14,811 nucleotides of DNA from JAIBBG01 sp043748015 (GCA_043748015.1 JAYTOA010000064.1:1-14811); one strand, 5' to 3'; counted from the first letter of the stretch, positions 1 to 8,207 are shown. Translations and numbers: made by a program. Notes: generated by a model not told the origin, from the sequence alone.

Positions 1-180
1 CACAATACTGCACATCAAGTTACTTTACCCGTGATAAATAAGCAGGACATCGGCATCGTCATTCCCTGGGATGGCTTCATCTCATCCACTGATTTATCGC
101 ATACACATCACATTATGTCGCCCGGTGTTACCGCTGATGAGCGCGCAACATTCTTATGTAAAATTTTCATGACGAAATGA
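1..180 (+). CDS. 3' end of an unidentified gene, possibly MbnP-like (partial)
   Basis: The frame is open from the first base to a TGA at 178-180, giving the last 59 residues of a protein whose start lies outside the window. The tail is rich in His and Met (an S-H-T-H-H-I-M-S-P-G stretch) and has one Trp in a V-I-P-W-D-G context. Its stop overlaps the ATG of the next gene as ATGA, which indicates translational coupling. The partner is a MauG/MbnH-type di-haem peroxidase. In other bacteria MbnH-type enzymes sit beside and modify a small copper-binding protein, MbnP. The His/Met content, the Trp and the coupling fit an MbnP-like protein, but this rests mainly on context and the fragment has no decisive motif. 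That it is a real coding end is fairly safe; the family is a guess. Confidence 0.5.
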   Translation, partial: HNTAHQVTLPVINKQDIGIVIPWDGFISSTDLSHTHHIMSPGVTADERATFLCKIFMTK

Positions 181-1208
181 AGAAAGCCGTCATCATATTC
201 ATTCCGATTTTCGCGTTGCTGATGGCATTTAAGCCACTGAAGGAATTGCAATGGAATAATCCCAAAGGTTGGCCGGAACCGCATTATGACTTCACCAAAA
301 ATCCATTGTCACAGGCGAAGATAGAATTAGGAAGAGCGCTTTTTTATGATCCCATCCTTTCTCTTGACAATACCATTTCGTGCGCGTCTTGTCATTCTCC
401 ATTCAACGCATTTGCACACACCGATCATGATTTGAGTCACGGCATACATGACAGCATTGGCACACGCAATGCTCCTGCCCTCTTCAACGCTGCATGGCAA
501 AAATCCTTTATGTGGGATGGGGCAATTCAGCACCTCGATATGCAGGCAATGGCGCCATTGAGTCATCCCGCAGAGATGGGTGAAGACATTGTACATGTGG
601 TAAAGAAGCTACAGCAGAGCGTCATTTATCCATTGTTATTCTTTCAAGCTTTCGATGACAGCACAATCACCGGTGAACATTTATTAAAAGCGATTTCTCA
701 ATTTCAACTGACTCTTGTTTCCAACAAATCGAAATATGATGACGTAAAATCAGGTAAAGCTAATTTCACTGAACAAGAAAGAAACGGCTATGCTTTGTTT
801 CTAAAAAACTGCAACAGTTGTCACGCTGAACCGCTTTTTACTACATACGAATTTGCGAACAACGGCTTGGCAGTATATTCGACGTTGAATGACTTTGGAA
901 AATTTGCCCTCACCAAAAATCCTGAAGACAGTTTGAAATTTAAGATTCCTTCTTTGCGGAATCTATCATTCACCTTTCCATATATGCATGATGGAAGATT
1001 CAAAAAACTGAATGAAGTATTGAATCACTACGCAAGTGAAAAATCACAGAACACTACCCTTGCTCATCAATTAAAAAAACCAGTGATGCTTTCATCGAAT
1101 GAAAAAGTAGATCTCATCGCATTCCTTCTCACGCTTGATGACAAGGAATTTGTGTTTGATCCGAAGCATCAATTTCCAAAAGAAATTTTACTCAGAGCGA
1201 GGGAATAA
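177..1208 (+). CDS. di-haem cytochrome c peroxidase, MauG/MbnH-like
   Basis: A 343-residue protein with an N-terminal hydrophobic signal segment (about residues 4-18) and two c-type haem sites, CASCH (69-73) and CNSCH (212-216), the hallmark of bacterial cytochrome c peroxidase/MauG enzymes. The first domain has the family block G-R-x-L-F-Y-D-P (52-59). Between the haem sites lies A-A-W-Q-K-S-F-M-W-D-G (105-115), whose Trp is the usual inter-haem position. The C-terminal domain has the diagnostic P-Y-M-H-D-G-R-F (268-275). The length is normal. It should act in the periplasm, reducing H2O2 or oxidising a partner protein. The sixth ligand of the second haem cannot be settled by eye, so classical peroxidase versus MauG/MbnH oxidation is open. 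The ATGA overlap with the preceding frame and the YHYH gene 38 bases downstream suggest an operon and favour the MbnH-type role. Confidence 0.9.
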   Translation: MKKAVIIFIPIFALLMAFKPLKELQWNNPKGWPEPHYDFTKNPLSQAKIELGRALFYDPILSLDNTISCASCHSPFNAFAHTDHDLSHGIHDSIGTRNAPALFNAAWQKSFMWDGAIQHLDMQAMAPLSHPAEMGEDIVHVVKKLQQSVIYPLLFFQAFDDSTITGEHLLKAISQFQLTLVSNKSKYDDVKSGKANFTEQERNGYALFLKNCNSCHAEPLFTTYEFANNGLAVYSTLNDFGKFALTKNPEDSLKFKIPSLRNLSFTFPYMHDGRFKKLNEVLNHYASEKSQNTTLAHQLKKPVMLSSNEKVDLIAFLLTLDDKEFVFDPKHQFPKEILLRARE

Positions 1209-1246
1209 CAAAACAACGTCGTCTAACAATACACAATCACATCATA

Positions 1247-2620
1247 ATGAAAAAAATATTCTTATCTCTTACAGCATTCGCGCTTATCGCGTCAAGTTTC
1301 GGACAACTGAGTCCGGTTATCACTTCATGGCTTCAGAACAATACTGTAACGGGTACCTATTACGTAACCGGCAACTCTACAGCAGTCACAAATAATACCT
1401 TGGTGAATTGTCAACTGGTAGAATACTCCACAGACTTTGTTTATGTGCACACCAAAGGAATTCCAGCGTACCCGACAGGCCCGTTTCAGGATGGCAATCC
1501 GTCACAGGCGACTGATCAGAATGCCATCTTCAAAATGCCGCGCAATCCGCAGCAAAACACAGGAACAGCAACTACGACAAATGGTGGTAACATCGGTATA
1601 TTCATCAATGGCGTAGCACTCTTTGATTTTCGCGATGGTGTAGGTTGGAATTCAACAACCGGTGCGCCTTGCGGTGGTCCTGGCAATATACCTTGTCCCG
1701 GAGGACCTGCGGCTATGACATCATGGAACAGAGATGCAATTCCTGCGGAACGTCCAGGATTTGATTGTTCCAAAGCGCACCCCGCTATGGGCAACTATCA
1801 TCATCATCAAAATCCCTCTGCCTTCAAATTAGATTTGAATGTGATCTCTACAATTTGCAATTTGTACGATGCCGATGGTTTGTACGCCATTGATTCAACT
1901 CAGCATTCACCGCTTATCGGCTATGCTTACGACGGATTTCCAATGTATGGCGCTTATGGATATAAAAACGCGAATGGTTCAGGAGGTATCGCGAGAATTA
2001 AATCCGGATATCAATTGCGCAATATCACAACTCGCACAGTTTGGGCCGATGGTACTGACGTACCGGATGGTCCGGCTATCAGCACAACATATCCACTCGG
2101 ATATTACAGAGAAGACTATGAGTTCATAACACATGCTGGAGAGGAAGATTATCTGGATGTGCACAACAGCAGATTTTGCATCACTCCGGAATATCCAAAC
2201 GGAACTTATGCTTATTTCGCAACCGTAGACGCCAATTGGAATTCTACATACCCATACATCGTTGGACCAACATTCTACGGCGTTTCAGCGAACAGAAAAG
2301 TCACAACAGTATCAGAAAGCACAACTGTTTATACTGCTTCTCCAAATGCGATTTCAGAAAGTGACTTGAATAACATGAACATTACAGTTTATCCAAATCC
2401 TGCGACAGATTTGATCGCAATTCAGATTGGTGGACTAGTGAAAAGCAATATGCAAATAGAATTGCTTGACAACAAAGGAAGAATTGTGCGCTCGACCAAT
2501 ATCAACAGTGGTAGCACCGTTGCCTACTTTGATGTGCAATCCATATACGCCGGTGCATATCTGATTCGTATTTCCGCAAATGGCGTCAGCACCACGAAAA
2601 AAGTAATGATTCAGAAGTAA
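1247..2620 (+). CDS. YHYH-domain protein with T9SS type A sorting domain
   Basis: A 457-residue secreted protein. It has a classical signal peptide (about 1-20, ending S-S-F-G-Q) and a YHYH-type domain over roughly residues 50-345. The signature motif here reads N-Y-H-H-H-Q-N-P (183-190), preceded by a Cys/Gly/Pro-rich segment (142-153), and followed by G-Y-A-Y-D-G-F-P-M-Y-G (225-235), the second conserved block of the family. The C-terminal ~80 residues, beginning N-I-T-V-Y-P-N-P-A-T (378-387) and ending K-K-V-M-I-Q-K, are a type A T9SS sorting domain, so the protein should cross the outer membrane and be surface-anchored or released. The biochemical role of YHYH domains is not established; the clustered His residues suggest metal binding. 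The gene starts 38 bases after the peroxidase gene, and a strong terminator follows it. Confidence 0.9.
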   Translation: MKKIFLSLTAFALIASSFGQLSPVITSWLQNNTVTGTYYVTGNSTAVTNNTLVNCQLVEYSTDFVYVHTKGIPAYPTGPFQDGNPSQATDQNAIFKMPRNPQQNTGTATTTNGGNIGIFINGVALFDFRDGVGWNSTTGAPCGGPGNIPCPGGPAAMTSWNRDAIPAERPGFDCSKAHPAMGNYHHHQNPSAFKLDLNVISTICNLYDADGLYAIDSTQHSPLIGYAYDGFPMYGAYGYKNANGSGGIARIKSGYQLRNITTRTVWADGTDVPDGPAISTTYPLGYYREDYEFITHAGEEDYLDVHNSRFCITPEYPNGTYAYFATVDANWNSTYPYIVGPTFYGVSANRKVTTVSESTTVYTASPNAISESDLNNMNITVYPNPATDLIAIQIGGLVKSNMQIELLDNKGRIVRSTNINSGSTVAYFDVQSIYAGAYLIRISANGVSTTKKVMIQK

Positions 2621-2654
2621 GTTCAGTTTAATTATCATAGCGAGGTTTAGGTTG

Positions 2655-2690
2655 AAAAGCCGTTTCAAAAGGAGCGGCTTTTTCTTTTTT
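2655..2690. terminator. bidirectional intrinsic terminator between convergent genes
   Basis: Arm AAAAGCCG (2655-2662) pairs with CGGCTTTT (2675-2682). The stem continues inward through TTTC/GGAG with wobbles to an AAAA loop (2667-2670). On the plus strand a T-rich tract follows (to 2690); on the minus strand the mirrored arm gives a shorter T run. It lies between the convergent YHYH and sulfotransferase genes and can serve both. Confidence 0.85.
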
Positions 2691-2704
2691 CGTATTGTGG
2701 ATCA

Positions 2705-2739
2705 GGAATTAGGAACTAGGATTCAGGGGTTGGGAGTTA
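2705..2739. repeat. degenerate heptamer tract, GGAATTA type
   Basis: Five consecutive 7-base units can be read without gaps: GGAATTA, GGAACTA, GGATTCA, GGGGTTG, GGAGTTA, preceded by a six-base GGATCA. The tract is non-coding and lies between the terminator and the end of the sulfotransferase gene. It belongs to a set of short-period tracts seen in several gaps of this window. Confidence 0.7.
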
Positions 2740-2821
2740 TGGCTAACCTGATGAACTTGGATGAATAAAAAAAAGTTGAAATTTCCATCTCGAAAAGAAT
2801 TGTGAAGCATGAATAATTCAG

Positions 2822-4505
2822 TTATCCGGAAATAAATTTTACAACACTTTGCTTTGAAGCATCATTCAAAAGCAAGAAATAAATGCCAGACCGTACATTG
2901 CTATTTACATCAAGACTCAATGGATGATTTGAGGCGATGTTCAATGAAATCCATTGCTGAAGGATTCTGCCTGTGGCATCTAACAATACAATATTCGCGT
3001 TGTAGTATGTTTCATTGGTGAAAATAGAAAGTTGATTTCCTTTTGAGTGCGCGCTGATGGTTACATTGTCCATTCCACTCAGCTCATTTACATCGGAAAT
3101 TATGTCGCAAGAAATCTGAGAAGGATTTATTTCTATAGGTGGTCCAGGTGAAAGCACTTGCCCGATGAAACCTTCATAATCCGGTGCATACAGCGTGCAT
3201 CGGAATACTGCATTCTGAGCCGGTTGAGAACCTTGACTCAAAATACTTCCTTCCATTGTAACAGGACTGATGTATCTCCAAACCACTACATTATTGGTAT
3301 CAATTTCAAAAAAATCACCCGACGGACCGGTGCAAATCAACGTGTGGCCATTCCATAAACGCTGCGCCCCGGAAATATTCATTCCATAAAAATCCGTTGG
3401 AATGGGCGCAGTGTATGACCAATACGCAGCATCTGGTAAATACGCTTCACCAGGCGCAATACTGTAGTTTCCATTCTCGTCAAGAGGAGAATCAATGATG
3501 TCAACTGAAGAATAATTTCCTTCAGGCCGCTGAAAACCGTTGTTGAACAAGATAATTTTTCCCTCATCAGGATACCCATCATTGATCCATTGCGCGTGGT
3601 GTTGACCAAACAGTTTTTTATCGGCAGCGACTCCTCTTCCGTAGGTTTCGGGATTGCCCCAGCGGTATAATAAGTCGCCACCATGACCAGAGTTTCCGCC
3701 GGAATGTGTCGCAGCTTCTTCAGTTGTTGAGCTGTGATCAATGATCCAGAATTCATCCAAGCCATGAGAACTGATCATGATTTGATCCAACGCTTCATTG
3801 TAATCAATACCGTTGCAATGCAGCCAATCCGCCACAGGCGGACTTGTATTATAATTCACGTTGATGAGTTCCGGATGATCAGCAATGACACCATAATTTC
3901 CTTGCGTGTTATCAAACTGCTGAACAAGATGATCCCACACGCGCCATTGCCAAACAACGGTTCCGCCATTTAATCCTTGCGGTTGTATCTCCACAATTTT
4001 TTCACTCCACAATGCAGTGCCAAACAACAAAGGATTTCTTCCTGCCGCAGTTGCTTCCTCTTCCGTTATTAATTCATTCACGATGGCAAGTACATTTCCA
4101 TTCGGCAACATGCGAATGTCATGATGTTGATTTCCATTAGACGAAGAAATAACATAGCTCCATGTCATTTGTCCATTCCAATTCATTCGTTCAATAATAC
4201 CTCCTTGACCACCTGCAGCGAACGAAGGATTGATCACTTTGCCTGCCCTGAGCAAAACTTCCATCCTCAAGAAAATAAGCCGACAATCCGGCGCTATGTG
4301 TACTTGCCCACGTATGAATGCGGCGTCCGCATTTATCAATGAGATAGGTTGTATCAGAACTATTCGGTGCAAAAAGCACATAGCCGTCTGTTGAATTTTC
4401 AGCTTGTGTGATGAGTCCAATTGTGTTTTGAGAAAAACCCGTTGAAGAAAAAAGCAATACACAGATAGTAGTATAAACCAATAGCCTCATGTCAAAAATT
4501 TTCAT
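2822..4505 (-). CDS. aryl-sulfate sulfotransferase-like T9SS protein, frameshifted
   Basis: Two overlapping frames encode one protein. The upstream piece (to about 4257) carries a signal peptide and the family's N-terminal block: G-Y-V-L-F-A-P, T-Y-L-I-D-K-C-G-R, H-T-W, L-E-D-G-S. The downstream piece resumes as L-L-R-A-G-K-V-I-N-P-S-F and continues through H-H-D-I-R-M-L-P-N-G-N, a W-L-H-C-N-G-I-D block, Y-R-W-G-N-P and N-G-H-T-L-I-C-T-G, the beta-propeller pattern of arylsulfotransferase-type proteins. The last ~80 residues resemble a T9SS sorting domain, though without a clean Y-P-N-P motif. Removing one base from the A-run at 4254-4257 restores a continuous protein of about 555-560 residues. 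Starts at 4505 and 4490 both give a plausible signal peptide; 4538 is also open. The family transfers sulfate between phenolic compounds, but many Bacteroidota members are uncharacterised. Whether the break is biological or a sequencing error cannot be told from here. Confidence 0.8.
4254..4257 (-). other. frameshift site (extra base in an A4/T4 run)
   Basis: On the coding (minus) strand the codons GGA-AGT then run into TTTT-GCTCAGG. Dropping one T gives GGA AGT TTG CTC AGG GCA, reading G-S-L-L-R-A-G-K and joining the two halves of the sulfotransferase exactly where the conserved protein sequence continues. The short homopolymer is a typical place for an indel or an assembly error. Confidence 0.8.
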
Positions 4506-4615
4506 CGCGACCAAGAATACGTTCAATGGTTTAATCATTCCCTAAAAATAAAGAACCGAATAACATTTTTCATTTAATGAATTGATGATTGGCCGAATGA
4601 CGCAGAGCGCACTCC

Positions 4616-4652
4616 CCTATAATCCCAAAATCCTATATACCTACAATCCTAT
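4616..4652. repeat. degenerate octamer tract, CCTATAAT type
   Basis: Consecutive 8-base units CCTATAAT, CCCAAAAT, CCTATATA, CCTACAAT and a partial CCTAT can be read without gaps. The tract lies in the 177-base gap between the divergently transcribed sulfotransferase and response-regulator genes, where their promoters should be. I could not identify a confident TTTG / TAnnTTTG Bacteroidota promoter in the same gap. Confidence 0.7.
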
Positions 4653-4715
4653 CCTCCGTGATCTTTTCGTGATGACTCTTTCAATCGAATGAACGAACTT
4701 GCGCATTGAAAATCT

Positions 4716-5432
4716 ATGCCTATGTCAAAAGTGCTCGTAGTAGAAGACGATCCAAACATTGTGAGTTTGTTGACGATTCATCTCAAAGATCTTGAGCTGG
4801 ATGTTGACTCAACCATGAATGGTCGTGAAGGTCTGGAGCTTGCAATGAAAAACGATTATGACTTGATCGTACTTGATTTGATGCTTCCAGAAATGGATGG
4901 ATTACAGATATGTCAGAAATTACGAGCCCTTGAATTTAACACGCCCATTCTCATGCTTACCGCCAAGTCGGAAGAGTTTGACAAAGTGATGGGTCTGGAA
5001 TCTGGAGCAGATGATTATCTCACCAAACCATTTGGAGTAAGAGAATTCACTGCAAGGGTAAAGGCGATTTTGCGCCGATCTTCTTTAAACGCCGCGGATC
5101 AAAGCAAAGATCAAAAAGACATATTCACTTTCGGTCAACTCACCATTATCAAAAGCAAATTCAAAGTATTGATTGGTGATGAAAAAATATCTCTGACACC
5201 GAAAGAGTTTGAGTTGCTGAAACTTTTAGCGGAACACCCGGGCGTAACATTCTCACGCGAGCAATTGCTGGAAAGCGTTTGGGGATATGAATTCAATGGT
5301 TACGAGCACACTGTGAATTCACATGTAAATCGACTAAGAGCGAAGATCGAACCTGACATCAACAATCCAATTTACGTAATCACAACATGGGGAACCGGCT
5401 ACCGCTTCACCGATGAAATACCACTCACATGA
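4716..5432 (+). CDS. OmpR/PhoB-family response regulator
   Basis: A 238-residue two-domain regulator. The receiver domain (about 4-120) has the acidic pair D11-D12, the phospho-acceptor D54 in V-L-D-L-M-L-P, T82 and the invariant K104 in T-K-P-F. The C-terminal winged-helix domain (about 137-232) has the OmpR signature: L-T-P-K-E-F-E-L-L (160-168), S-R-E-Q-L-L-E-S-V-W (180-189), V-N-S-H-V-N-R-L-R-A-K-I (200-211) and W-G-T-G-Y-R-F (225-231). All catalytic residues are present. It is phosphorylated by a cognate kinase and binds DNA in the cytoplasm. The ATG at 4716 is used here; an ATG two codons later (4722) gives the more usual M-S-K-V-L-V-V-E-D-D start. The stop overlaps the kinase start, so the two are one operon. 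The signal and regulon cannot be read from the sequence. Confidence 0.95.
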   Translation: MPMSKVLVVEDDPNIVSLLTIHLKDLELDVDSTMNGREGLELAMKNDYDLIVLDLMLPEMDGLQICQKLRALEFNTPILMLTAKSEEFDKVMGLESGADDYLTKPFGVREFTARVKAILRRSSLNAADQSKDQKDIFTFGQLTIIKSKFKVLIGDEKISLTPKEFELLKLLAEHPGVTFSREQLLESVWGYEFNGYEHTVNSHVNRLRAKIEPDINNPIYVITTWGTGYRFTDEIPLT

Positions 5433-6901
5433 CAAGCATATTTAACTACCGCAATAGTCTCTTCTTGCGCATCTCTGCATCACTGTTGCTTTTGCTGGTG
5501 ATCATCGGCCTCGCCTATGTTCTCATCACTGCATTCGCTGCGCGCGAATACTATAAAGAGACTACTCAGCGCCTCAATGCAACCGTAGCTGAACACATGC
5601 TTCACGAAGTAAATCCATTTGAAAACGGCGAAGTCAATGATGAAGCGTTGGGTAAGATCATGCACTCTATGATGGCTGTAAATCCGTCGCTGGAAGTGTA
5701 CCTGCTCAACCCAGAAGGAACGATACTCAAGTATGTTGTACTGGATAAAAATGTACGACTAAAGTCTGTTGACACCGGTCCTGTCAAAGACTTTATTCAA
5801 AATGCGGGAGCTAAATATGTTCAGGGAGATGATCCGCGCAATCCAGGCAAACAAGTCGTATTCTCTGCAACAGCGATTCACGAAAACGAAAAATTACTTG
5901 GCTATGTTTACATGGTATTGGCAAGTGAAGAATTCGAAAATATTTCACAAGCTTTATTCAGCAGTTACTTCATGCGCATTGGAGTGATGTCGTTCGTCTT
6001 CACCTTGATTGCTGCATTCGCACTTGGCTTGTTGCTCATTTCATTGCTAACGCGCAGTTTGCGAAAAATTCAAACAGGAGTGCGCGAGTTCGATAACGGA
6101 AATTTACAAGCACGCATACTGGTAAAAGGACATGGAGAGATGGCAGAACTCGGACGATCCTTCAACCATATGGCCGATACAATTCTCAAGAATATTGACG
6201 AACTAAAAGAAGTAGATTCCTTGCGCAGAGATCTTATTGCCAACGTGTCGCATGACTTGCGCAGCCCTATGGCCGTCATACACGGATATATTGAAACACT
6301 CGCTATCAAAGAAGACAAGCTCACGGTGGATGAGAAAAAAGAATATCTGGAAATCATTCTCAAGAGCAGTGAGAAACTTAAAAAACTCGTAGCTGATTTA
6401 TTTGAACTATCACGGCTCGAAGCGAAGCAAACAGAGGTGAAGAAAGAGCCAGTCTTTCTCAATGAGATGCTCTATGACATTACACGTCAGTTCGAATTAA
6501 TCGCAAAAGAAAAAAATCTCAAACTGAATATTCAGATACCCGAAAAAATGCCGGCATCATCTGCTGATGTGAATATGATGAATCGCGCGTTTCAGAATTT
6601 AATGGAGAACGCTATTAAATACAGTCCAGAATCTGGTGAGATAAACGTCAATGCAAAACTGGATGAAAACACGTTGAACATTTCTTTTGAAAACTCAGGT
6701 CGTGGAATTATGGAAGATGAAATTCCACACATATTTGACCGATACTACAAAGCCGATGCATCTCGCGAAACCCTCAATGGCACAGGTCTGGGACTAGCGA
6801 TAGTAAAGAAGATCATTGAATTGCATGATGCGGAAATAAAAGTTTTTAGCAAAGCAAACGCGAGGACAAGGTTCGAGATACTCATGCCCACGGGTCAATA
6901 A
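5429..6901 (+). CDS. sensor histidine kinase (HAMP, HisKA, HATPase)
   Basis: A 490-residue inner-membrane kinase. Transmembrane helices lie at about 12-35 and 182-207 and flank a periplasmic sensor region of ~145 residues with no recognisable fold. Then follow a HAMP linker (about 207-260), a HisKA domain with the phospho-acceptor H275 in N-V-S-H-D-L-R-S-P, and an ATPase domain. That domain shows the N box (N-L-M-E-N-A-I-K-Y-S, 390-399), an F box (I-F-D-R-Y-Y, 435-440) and the G2 box G-T-G-L-G-L-A-I (451-458). In the G1 box the usual Asp is Asn (E-N-S-G-R-G-I, 421-427), a variant found in other active kinases. The start overlaps the regulator's stop as ATGA, so the two proteins should be made together as a cognate pair. 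Confidence 0.95.
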   Translation: MTSIFNYRNSLFLRISASLLLLLVIIGLAYVLITAFAAREYYKETTQRLNATVAEHMLHEVNPFENGEVNDEALGKIMHSMMAVNPSLEVYLLNPEGTILKYVVLDKNVRLKSVDTGPVKDFIQNAGAKYVQGDDPRNPGKQVVFSATAIHENEKLLGYVYMVLASEEFENISQALFSSYFMRIGVMSFVFTLIAAFALGLLLISLLTRSLRKIQTGVREFDNGNLQARILVKGHGEMAELGRSFNHMADTILKNIDELKEVDSLRRDLIANVSHDLRSPMAVIHGYIETLAIKEDKLTVDEKKEYLEIILKSSEKLKKLVADLFELSRLEAKQTEVKKEPVFLNEMLYDITRQFELIAKEKNLKLNIQIPEKMPASSADVNMMNRAFQNLMENAIKYSPESGEINVNAKLDENTLNISFENSGRGIMEDEIPHIFDRYYKADASRETLNGTGLGLAIVKKIIELHDAEIKVFSKANARTRFEILMPTGQ

Positions 6902-7212
6902 CATGGGCCGACGCAGGGATTCGCAGAGGAAGATAATTTGCGATTTGTAATTTGCGATTTGAGCGCGAAAATATTTTGTGAGTTGATGATTGGGTGATTG
7001 AATTCAGAACACCCCACGTTATACTTCAAATCATTTTTTCATTTCAAACTCCTTGTCCTGCCGCAAAAAAAAACTCGCGCCACCAGGAACAAGGAACTAT
7101 AAACTTTCTGCACGTTCAAAAAAATCGCTCGGGATTAAACGTATACTTTCCTGTTATGCTTTCGTGACATTTGAAAAGGACTTTTGGGAAAAGAAACAAA
7201 TACCAAATTTTT
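6902..7212. other. intergenic region, 311 bases, no gene seen
   Basis: No convincing reading frame is present. The left part has two cgcag-containing units (around 6910-6929) and the heptamer tract at 6934-6961; the rest is AT-rich, with poly-A runs. It should contain the promoter of the lipoprotein gene, but I could not place a firm Bacteroidota promoter motif. No clear terminator follows the kinase gene. Confidence 0.5.
6934..6961. repeat. exact 14-base tandem duplication made of heptamers
   Basis: TAATTTGCGATTTG occurs twice in tandem without a mismatch (6934-6947 and 6948-6961). Each copy is two 7-base units, TAATTTG and CGATTTG. Related heptamer tracts occur at 9614-9648 (opposite strand) and 11933-11967. 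Confidence 0.9.
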
Positions 7213-8157
7213 ATGAAAAAAACACTTTTCCCCTTTGCTCTAGCAGCAATGTTCATCTTCTCTTCATGCAAGAAAGATGAAGAAATGGTGCCTACACCCG
7301 TGACACCAATTACAGAAACACCACTTGATCCGGCAACAGCATCGCGCGCATCCATTGATCGCTTCAGCACTGCAGCAGGTACATTGATGATACGTGATGG
7401 TTCGAATGGATTGCCTGCAGCAAATGCAGCCGTCAATTTTGATCAGGCTCCTTTCATCACCAAAGGACTCGGTCCATCAGGACAAATTGTTGAATATTAC
7501 AATTTCGATGTACAGTCAACAACAGCAGCACCCATCTATGTATTGTTTGTATCAGGTTCTGCAACTCCGGTTCCGGGTCAATTAAATATTGTCAACGTTA
7601 TTCCCGGCGACGCAGGCTACAACGATTTCTGGAGAGTAGTGAAAGTTACCGTTCCATCAAGCTATGTAGCGAACACCGTCACAAGCCAGGCGGAAATTTT
7701 CTCTAAAGGATATGCACTCGAGACAACCAACATGATCGTGAATTGTCCTGTCGTTCCCGATGGATCTACAGCAACAAAGAGAATGGCGGGTGCTTCAACA
7801 GCGCTCACTCAAGGATGGTACAGAGACAAAGTTTGTGTCTACTTCAACTTCTCAGAAGCAGCAATCACAGAAAACGCAACGGGTATGGTACCAACATCAC
7901 CCATCTTCGTAACGTTCAATGTCAATCCCCCTACCGGCGGACCTGCATCAGGATTCGTTGTTGAAGCAGGAACAATGCAAACACACAATGTAATTGCGAC
8001 CATACCTTCTGAATCAACCTATTCTCCTCTTTGGTCCGTAACTGTTTATGACAATGCAGACTTTAGCATGGTGAGCAATTTGGCGAGTATATCAACAGCA
8101 ACCATACTCGGTTCCAATCTTATGAATGTCAATTGTCCTGTAGTATCAGTCAATTAA
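7213..8157 (+). CDS. predicted lipoprotein with internal duplication, function unknown
   Basis: The ATG at 7213 was chosen because it gives a clean lipoprotein signal: M-K-K-T, a hydrophobic core, then F-S-S-C with the lipid-accepting Cys at residue 19. An upstream TTG at 7171 would bury this signal. The Cys is followed by K-K-D-E-E, an acidic stretch like the surface-export signal of Bacteroidota lipoproteins, then a Pro/Thr-rich linker. The 314-residue product has two copies of one pattern: an I-P segment, then Y-x-x-x-W-x-V, then a segment ending in N-C-P-V-V. Copy one runs through Y-N-D-F-W-R-V and N-C-P-V-V-P; copy two through Y-S-P-L-W-S-V and ends N-C-P-V-V-S-V-N at the C-terminus. I do not recognise the family with confidence. 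A perfect palindromic terminator follows, so it is probably monocistronic. Confidence 0.85.
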   Translation: MKKTLFPFALAAMFIFSSCKKDEEMVPTPVTPITETPLDPATASRASIDRFSTAAGTLMIRDGSNGLPAANAAVNFDQAPFITKGLGPSGQIVEYYNFDVQSTTAAPIYVLFVSGSATPVPGQLNIVNVIPGDAGYNDFWRVVKVTVPSSYVANTVTSQAEIFSKGYALETTNMIVNCPVVPDGSTATKRMAGASTALTQGWYRDKVCVYFNFSEAAITENATGMVPTSPIFVTFNVNPPTGGPASGFVVEAGTMQTHNVIATIPSESTYSPLWSVTVYDNADFSMVSNLASISTATILGSNLMNVNCPVVSVN

Positions 8158-8179
8158 TATCTGGGTTTTTGGTTAAGTA

Positions 8180-8207
8180 AAAAAGGCCTCCACGTGGAGG
8201 CCTTTTT
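8180..8207. terminator. perfect palindromic intrinsic terminator
   Basis: A 28-base perfect inverted repeat: AAAAAGGCCTCCAC followed directly by GTGGAGGCCTTTTT, with no unpaired spacer. The GC-rich core followed by T5 makes a strong Rho-independent terminator for the lipoprotein gene. The symmetric A/T flanks would also work on the minus strand. Confidence 0.95.

Noticed and set aside
6689..6712. Loss of the G1-box Asp in the histidine kinase (Asn instead) as evidence of a dead kinase
   Set aside because: Asn at this place occurs in other active kinases, and the N, F and G2 boxes and the phospho-acceptor His are intact.
7053..7280. 75-codon plus-strand frame upstream of the lipoprotein
   Set aside because: It begins in repeat-like, poly-A intergenic sequence and overlaps the lipoprotein's signal-peptide region in another frame; composition is not protein-like.
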